This document shows positions 15,398 to 19,525 of a stretch of DNA of 19,525 bases, in pieces (position 1 is the stretch's first letter; every line of letters starts with the position of its first letter). Source of the DNA: Schlegelella_A sp031360885 (GTDB lineage: Bacteria > Pseudomonadota > Gammaproteobacteria > Burkholderiales > Burkholderiaceae_C). The stretch covers positions 1 to 19,525 of the forward strand of contig JANMCC010000220.1 in NCBI GenBank assembly GCA_031360885.1. Direction: 5' to 3'. A model generated the notes under the pieces. The model was given only the letters and a program-made list of their open reading frames with translations. It was not told where the DNA came from and did no database searches. The translations under genes and the position numbers were made by a program.

Positions 15398-16525
15398 ATG
15401 CTCGAGTTCACCGTCCTCTCGACCGATGGCCTCGCCCGGCGCGGCCGGCTGGCGCTCAACCGCGGCACGGTCGAGACACCGGTCTTCATGCCGGTCGGCA
15501 CCTACGGCAGCGTCAAGGGCGTGATGCCTGAATCGCTCGAGGCGATGGGCGCCGAGATCATCCTCGGCAACACCTTCCATCTCTGGTTGCGGCCGGGCCT
15601 GGACGTGCTGCGCACCTTCGGCGGCCTGCATCGCTTCGAGGGCTGGCCCCGCCCCATCCTCACCGACAGCGGCGGCTTCCAGGTCTGGTCGCTCGGCGCC
15701 AACGCCAAGGTCAGCGAGCAGGGCGTGGCCTTCCAGTCGCCGGTCAACGGCGACAAGCTGCTGCTCACGCCCGAGGTCAGCATGCAGATCCAGCGCGTGC
15801 TCGACAGCGACGTCGTCATGCAGTTCGACGAGTGCACCGCCTGGCAGAAGGACGGCGTGGTCGCAGGCGAATCCGACGTGCGCCGCTCGATGGAGATGAG
15901 CGTGCGCTGGGCGAAGCGATCGCAGGACGAGTTCGCCCGGCTGGAGAACCCGAACGCCCTGTTCGGCATCGTCCAGGGCGGCATGTTCGAGACCCTGCGC
16001 GAGGCATCGGTCGAGGCGCTGGCCGCGCTCGACCTGCCCGGCTACGCGATCGGCGGCGTCAGCGTCGGCGAGCCGAAGGAGGAGATGCGGCGCATCGTCG
16101 CGCACACGCCGCACCGCCTGCCCGCGGGCAAGCCGCGCTACCTGATGGGCGTGGGCACGCCCGAAGACCTGGTCGAGGGCGTGGAAGCCGGCGTCGACAT
16201 GTTCGACTGCGTCATGCCGACCCGCAATGCCAGGAACGGCCACCTCTTCACCCGCTTCGGCGATCTGCGGATCAGGAACGCGCGCTACAAGCAGGACGAG
16301 GTCCCGCTCGATCCGACCTGCGGCTGCACGACCTGCGCGCGCTTCTCGCGCGCCTACCTGCACCACCTCGACCGCTGCGGCGAGATGCTGGCGCCGATGC
16401 TGGCGAGCGTGCACAACCTGCACTTCTACGTCGACCTGATGCGCCAGGTGCGCGAGGCGCTCGAGGAACAACGCTTCGCCGCCTTCGCCGCGCAGTTCCG
16501 CCTCGATCGGCAGCGCGGCGTCTGA
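15398..16525 (+). CDS. tgt: tRNA-guanine(34) transglycosylase Tgt
   Basis: Tgt exchanges guanine-34 of tRNAs with GUN anticodons for preQ1, the step before QueA in queuosine synthesis. The product is 375 residues, normal for bacterial Tgt. The opening LSTDGLARRGRLALNRGTVE and FMPVGTYGSVKG is typical. Catalytic residues are in place: the general acid/base Asp90 in DSGGFQ and the nucleophile Asp270 in FDCVMPTRNARNG. The zinc site CxCxxC...H is Cys308, Cys310, Cys313 and His339, each six residues beyond the E. coli positions 302/304/307/333. I chose the ATG at 15398, 23 bp after the dehydrogenase stop, because the family begins close to this Met. A TTG at 15371 overlapping that stop is possible but would add nine unconserved residues. 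It is not followed by yajC-secD-secF, a common arrangement elsewhere. Confidence 0.97.
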   Translation: MLEFTVLSTDGLARRGRLALNRGTVETPVFMPVGTYGSVKGVMPESLEAMGAEIILGNTFHLWLRPGLDVLRTFGGLHRFEGWPRPILTDSGGFQVWSLGANAKVSEQGVAFQSPVNGDKLLLTPEVSMQIQRVLDSDVVMQFDECTAWQKDGVVAGESDVRRSMEMSVRWAKRSQDEFARLENPNALFGIVQGGMFETLREASVEALAALDLPGYAIGGVSVGEPKEEMRRIVAHTPHRLPAGKPRYLMGVGTPEDLVEGVEAGVDMFDCVMPTRNARNGHLFTRFGDLRIRNARYKQDEVPLDPTCGCTTCARFSRAYLHHLDRCGEMLAPMLASVHNLHFYVDLMRQVREALEEQRFAAFAAQFRLDRQRGV

Positions 16526-16643
16526 GCCCCCGCGCGCGTCGGACGCGACTTACCCGGGCACGTGCCGGTCGACTACAGCGAGCCGCCCTGCCCGCCGCTG
16601 GAGGCCCATGCCGTCCGACCCTAGCCTCGATCGCTCGTACAAC

Positions 16644-16648
16644 GAGGA
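16644..16648 (+). promoter_or_regulatory. Ribosome binding site for the CBS-domain gene
   Basis: GAGGA lies 7 nt upstream of the ATG at 16656. It is the best-placed Shine-Dalgarno sequence seen in the plus-strand cluster. It favours that ATG over the in-frame ATG at 16608, which would add 16 residues without similarity to CBS proteins. The remainder of the 16526-16655 gap shows no convincing promoter or terminator. Confidence 0.7.
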
Positions 16649-16655
16649 CAGCGCC

Positions 16656-17075
16656 ATGACCCGCATCGCAGACATCATGACCCGCAGCGTCGCCACCGTC
16701 GGCCGCGACGAGACGCTTCAGGCGGCCGCCCGCCGCATGCACGAGATGGACATCGGCGCGCTGCCGGTGACCGACGGCCGGGCGCTGATCGGCATGGTGA
16801 CCGACCGCGACATCACCGTGCGCGGCGTCGCCGAAGGCATGGTCGCGCAGGAGGCGCTGGTCGCCGACGTCATGACCGAGAACGCGCGCTGGTGCAACGA
16901 GGACGACCTGGTCGAGGACGTTCTGGAGCAACTCGGCGACGCGCAGTTGCGCCGGTTGCCCGTGCTCGGCGCGGATCACCAGATCGTCGGCATCGTTGCG
17001 CTCGCCGACTTCGCCACGCGACAATCGACGCCCACCGACGAAACCCTGCGCGAGATCTCGACGCCCGATCATTGA
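16656..17075 (+). CDS. Stand-alone two-CBS-domain protein
   Basis: A 139-residue protein made of two tandem CBS motifs forming one Bateman module, the type that binds adenosine nucleotides or other ligands and works as a sensor or regulator. CBS1 covers about residues 5-62 (IMTRSVATVGRDETLQAAA, GALPVTDGRALIGMVTDRDI). CBS2 covers about 72-130 (VMTENARWCNEDDLVEDVL, RRLPVLGADHQIVGIVALAD). No enzyme or DNA-binding domain is attached, so the partner is unknown. The start is supported by GAGGA 7 nt upstream. The stop overlaps the proposed TTG start of the next gene (TTGA, 17072-17075), implying coupled expression with the YihY-family protein. Ligand and target cannot be read from sequence. Confidence 0.9.
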   Translation: MTRIADIMTRSVATVGRDETLQAAARRMHEMDIGALPVTDGRALIGMVTDRDITVRGVAEGMVAQEALVADVMTENARWCNEDDLVEDVLEQLGDAQLRRLPVLGADHQIVGIVALADFATRQSTPTDETLREISTPDH

Positions 17076-18007
17076 AGCCGCCCAATGCCCTGCAGCGATA
17101 CCTGAGCCTCAGGCTCATCGGCCCGGCGGCGCAGTACGTCCTGCGCCACCCCGGGCGCTTCGGCTGGGCGGTGCTGAAGGCGTTTCGCGCCAACCAGGGC
17201 CTGCTGCTCGCCGGCGCGGTGGCGTACTACGCGCTGCTCTCGATCGTGCCGCTGTTGATCCTGACGGTGATCGCGCTGACCAACGTGATCGACGCGCGCG
17301 AGTTGCTGCACACGCTCGGCCGTTATCTCGAGTGGCTGGTGCCGGGCCAGTCGGCGGCGATCGTCGCCGAGCTGGCGCATTTTCTCGCCAACCGCGGCGA
17401 GATTGGCTGGCTGCTGCTCGGTACCCTGGTCTTCTTCAGCTCGCTCGCGTTCACCGTGTTGGAGAGCGCGATGTCGGTGATCTTCCTGCATCGCGTCGTC
17501 GCCAGGAAACGGCGCTTCATCTTCTCGGCCCTGATCCCCTACGCCTACATCCTCTCGCTCGGCATCGGCCTGCTGCTGGTCACGCTGGTCGCTGGCAGCC
17601 TGCAGGCGGTGGGCAAGGAGAGCGTCGAGCTGTTCGGCCGCGAGTGGTCGCTCAACGGCCTGTCGGGCGTGCTCCTCTACCTGCTCGGCTTCGCCGGCGA
17701 GGTGTTCGTCCTGACCTCGGTGTACCTGGTCATGCCGGCCGGGCGCCTGCACTGGACCCACGCCCTGATCGGCGGCATCACGGCCGCCGTGCTGTGGGAG
17801 CTCACCCGGCACGTGCTGGTCTGGTACTTCGCGACCCTGTCGCAGGTGAACATCGTCTACGGCTCGCTCACCACGGCGATCGTCGTGCTGCTCAGCCTGG
17901 AGATCGCCGCCGCGCTGCTGCTGCTCGGTGCCCAGGTGATCTCCGAGTACGAACGAATCGGCGTCGCCGATCCCGAGGCGCAGCCGAAGGAGTTTCGAAC
18001 CGCCTGA
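17072..18007 (+). CDS. yihY: YihY/BrkB-family inner-membrane protein
   Basis: Integral membrane protein of the YihY/virulence factor BrkB family (once misnamed RNase BN). Its molecular function is poorly defined. The 311-residue product shows the family signature AGAVAYYALLSIVPLLIL near residue 47, then further hydrophobic segments: WLLLGTLVFFSSLAFTVLES, YAYILSLGIGLLLVTLVAG, LSGVLLYLLGFAGEVFVLTS, HALIGGITAAVLWELTRHV and TTAIVVLLSLEIAAALLLLG. That makes about six membrane helices, as expected. The family segment VNIVYGSLTTAI is present near the C-terminus. No ATG lies in frame near the N-terminus; a TTG at 17072 overlapping the CBS stop fits best, giving MKPPNALQRYL. A downstream GTG is possible but would shorten the N-terminus. 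No ribosome binding site is obvious, which fits coupling to the CBS gene. Confidence 0.9.
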   Translation: MKPPNALQRYLSLRLIGPAAQYVLRHPGRFGWAVLKAFRANQGLLLAGAVAYYALLSIVPLLILTVIALTNVIDARELLHTLGRYLEWLVPGQSAAIVAELAHFLANRGEIGWLLLGTLVFFSSLAFTVLESAMSVIFLHRVVARKRRFIFSALIPYAYILSLGIGLLLVTLVAGSLQAVGKESVELFGREWSLNGLSGVLLYLLGFAGEVFVLTSVYLVMPAGRLHWTHALIGGITAAVLWELTRHVLVWYFATLSQVNIVYGSLTTAIVVLLSLEIAAALLLLGAQVISEYERIGVADPEAQPKEFRTA

Positions 18008-18019
18008 GGCGGATCAGGC
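18002..18019. terminator. Possible bidirectional hairpin across convergent stop codons
   Basis: GCCTGA (18002-18007) and TCAGGC (18014-18019) form a 6-bp perfect stem around a 6-nt loop. Each arm holds a stop codon: TGA of the yihY-type gene on the plus strand and TGA of the acyltransferase fusion on the minus strand. No T-tract follows on either side, so it is weak as an intrinsic terminator. Part of the symmetry simply reflects that both proteins end in Ala-stop. Confidence 0.35.
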
Positions 18020-19525
18020 AGGCGCTGCGAGCAGCCCGGCGACGCGCCGCTGCAGCTCGGCTGGCGTCACCTCCGGCGGCGCCACCGGCTCGCCGACGGC
18101 GAGCACCACCCGGTTGAACAGGCCGCGGCGAAAAGGCCGGACCATCGCCCGACCGTCGGCGCGCGAGAAGAACGAGCCCCACACGTTCCGCAGGGCGATC
18201 GGAATCACCGGCACCGGATTCGACTCGAGCAGCTTCATCACGCCGCCTTTGAACTCGCCCATCTCGCCGGTCCTGGTGATGGCGCCTTCGGGAAAGATGC
18301 AGAGCAGGTCGCCCGCGTCGAGCACCGCCCGGGCGCGGGCGAAGGCCTGCTCGTAGGTCTCCGGCTCTACCTTCTGCGGCGCGATCGGAATCGCCTTGGC
18401 GAGCTTGAAGAACCAGCCGAGCAGCGGCGTGCGGAAGATCTGGTGGTCCATGATGAAGACGATGGTCCGCGCGCTCGCCGCCATCAGCAGCACCGGGTCG
18501 ATGAAGCTCACGTGGTTGCAGACGAGGATCGCCGGTCCCTGCGCCGGGATGCGCTCGTCGTTGCGCACCTGGAAGCGATAGACCAGGCGCGCCGTGACGA
18601 AGGCGAAGAAGCGCAGAAGGTACTCGGGCACGAGCATGAAGATGTAGAGCGCGACCACCGCGTTCAGGAGGCCGACCGCGAGGAACACCTGCGGCACCGT
18701 CAGCCCGAGCTTGAGCAGCACGCCGACGATGATCGAGCTGGCGATCATGAAGAGGGCATTGAGGATGTTGTTCGCGGCGATGATCCGCGCTCGATGGCTG
18801 GGCTGCGAGCGGAGCTGGATCAGCGCGTACATCGGCACGCTGTAGAGGCCGGCGAAGAGCGAGAGCAGCCCGAGGTCGGCCATCACCCGCCAGTGCGCGG
18901 GCTGGGCCATGAAGGCGCCGACCGAGTAGCCGGCCGATGGCGGCAGGCCGCGCGAGGCGAAGTACAGGTCGATCGCGAACACGCTCATGCCGATCGCGCC
19001 GAACGGCACCAGGCCGATCTCGACGTGGCGCCGCGATAGCACTTCGCAGAGCAGCGAGCCGATGCCGATGCCGACCGAGAACACCACCAGCAGCATCGAG
19101 GCGACCCGCTCGTCGCCGTGCAGCACGTCCTTGGCGAAGGAGGGGAACTGGGCGAGGAACACGGCGCCGAAGAACCACATCCAGGAGATGCCGAGCAGCG
19201 AGCGGAACACGACCAGGTTGCCGTGCGCGAGCTTGAGGTTGCGCCAGGTCTCGGTGACCGGATTCCAGTTGATCGTCAGGCCCGGGTCGGTGGAGGGCGA
19301 GGGCGGCACGTACTGCGCCGTCACGCGGCCGAGCAAGGCGACGCCGACGCAGGCGAAGGCGACGTAGTGCCGGCCGACGTCGGCGATGCCGACCAGCAGG
19401 CCGCCGGCCACCTGGCCGAGCAGGATCGCGACGAAGGTGCCCATCTCGACCATGCCGTTGCCGCCGGTGAGCTCGCGCTCGCCGAGGTGCTGCGGCAGGT
19501 AGGCGAACTTGACCGGGCCGAACAG
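18014..19525 (-). CDS. MFS transporter-acyltransferase fusion (LplT-PlsC type), N-terminus beyond right edge
   Basis: Probable lysophospholipid flippase fused to a 1-acylglycerol-phosphate-type acyltransferase, related to the E. coli LplT/Aas phospholipid-recycling system in the inner membrane. The frame is open to the right edge; 503 residues are visible and roughly the first 100 are missing. The first visible part, FGPVKFAYLPQHLGERELTG and NGMVEMGTFVAILLG, is characteristic of LplT-like MFS proteins. About eight hydrophobic segments follow (for example LVVFRSLLGISWMWFFGAVF and MLLVVFSVGIGIGSLLCEVL). The PlsC domain has the catalytic HX4D box (NHVSFIDP, about 18493-18520), FPEG (about 18283-18298) with GEFKGGVMKLL, and VIPIAL. 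It ends shortly after PlsC, with no AMP-binding ligase domain such as that fused in Aas. It is convergent to the yihY-type gene with 6 bp between stops. Confidence 0.9.
   Translation of the reverse strand: MFGPVKFAYLPQHLGERELTGGNGMVEMGTFVAILLGQVAGGLLVGIADVGRHYVAFACVGVALLGRVTAQYVPPSPSTDPGLTINWNPVTETWRNLKLAHGNLVVFRSLLGISWMWFFGAVFLAQFPSFAKDVLHGDERVASMLLVVFSVGIGIGSLLCEVLSRRHVEIGLVPFGAIGMSVFAIDLYFASRGLPPSAGYSVGAFMAQPAHWRVMADLGLLSLFAGLYSVPMYALIQLRSQPSHRARIIAANNILNALFMIASSIIVGVLLKLGLTVPQVFLAVGLLNAVVALYIFMLVPEYLLRFFAFVTARLVYRFQVRNDERIPAQGPAILVCNHVSFIDPVLLMAASARTIVFIMDHQIFRTPLLGWFFKLAKAIPIAPQKVEPETYEQAFARARAVLDAGDLLCIFPEGAITRTGEMGEFKGGVMKLLESNPVPVIPIALRNVWGSFFSRADGRAMVRPFRRGLFNRVVLAVGEPVAPPEVTPAELQRRVAGLLAAPA

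Noticed and set aside
16557..16566. Palindrome GGCACGTGCC in the tgt-CBS gap
   Set aside because: A 10-bp palindrome with a CACGTG core is easily expected by chance in such G+C-rich DNA, and no second copy or promoter is nearby.

Overview
The window is very G+C-rich and contains only bacterial genes. The gene set is Gram-negative: a two-partner-secretion (TPS) type giant adhesin, recG, queA, tgt, a YihY-family inner-membrane protein and an LplT/Aas-like phospholipid-recycling fusion. Extreme third-position G+C and the gene content suggest a proteobacterium, most likely a betaproteobacterium (Burkholderiales or Rhodocyclales type). That placement is inference from gene content and composition only.

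Left part (1-10767, minus strand): one uninterrupted reading frame of 3,589 codons that starts at 10767 and runs off the left edge. It encodes a filamentous-haemagglutinin-type exoprotein: Sec signal peptide, TPS/haemagglutination-activity domain with an NPNGI motif, a conserved post-TPS module, and then a long Gly/Ala/Ser/Thr/Asn-rich repeat region. The repeats are nested: units of about 33 residues are grouped into superunits of about 620 residues (two complete, one shortened). These are followed by a second repeat class, and then by an array of 82-residue YDG-type repeats that is cut by the window edge. The other frames here are also open for thousands of bases because of the base composition, so the gene is easy to miss.

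Middle (10768-13065): a 183-bp gap with inverted repeats separates the adhesin from recG, which lies upstream on the same strand. recG and queA are divergent, with only 30 bp between their start codons.

Right part (13066-18007, plus strand): queA, a periplasmic glucose/sorbosone-dehydrogenase-like beta-propeller, tgt, a two-CBS-domain protein and a YihY/BrkB membrane protein. queA overlaps the dehydrogenase gene by 4 bp and the CBS gene overlaps yihY by 4 bp. tgt starts 23 bp after the dehydrogenase stop, and a 130-bp gap separates tgt from the CBS gene. QueA and Tgt are both enzymes of queuosine tRNA modification; the sugar dehydrogenase between them is the unexpected member. Convergent to yihY, with 6 bp between stop codons, is a partial MFS-acyltransferase fusion that runs off the right edge.

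I saw no tRNA, rRNA, CRISPR array, insertion sequence or integrase. The most interesting part is the nested repeat architecture of the giant adhesin. The housekeeping genes are ordinary, apart from the dehydrogenase inside the queuosine cluster.
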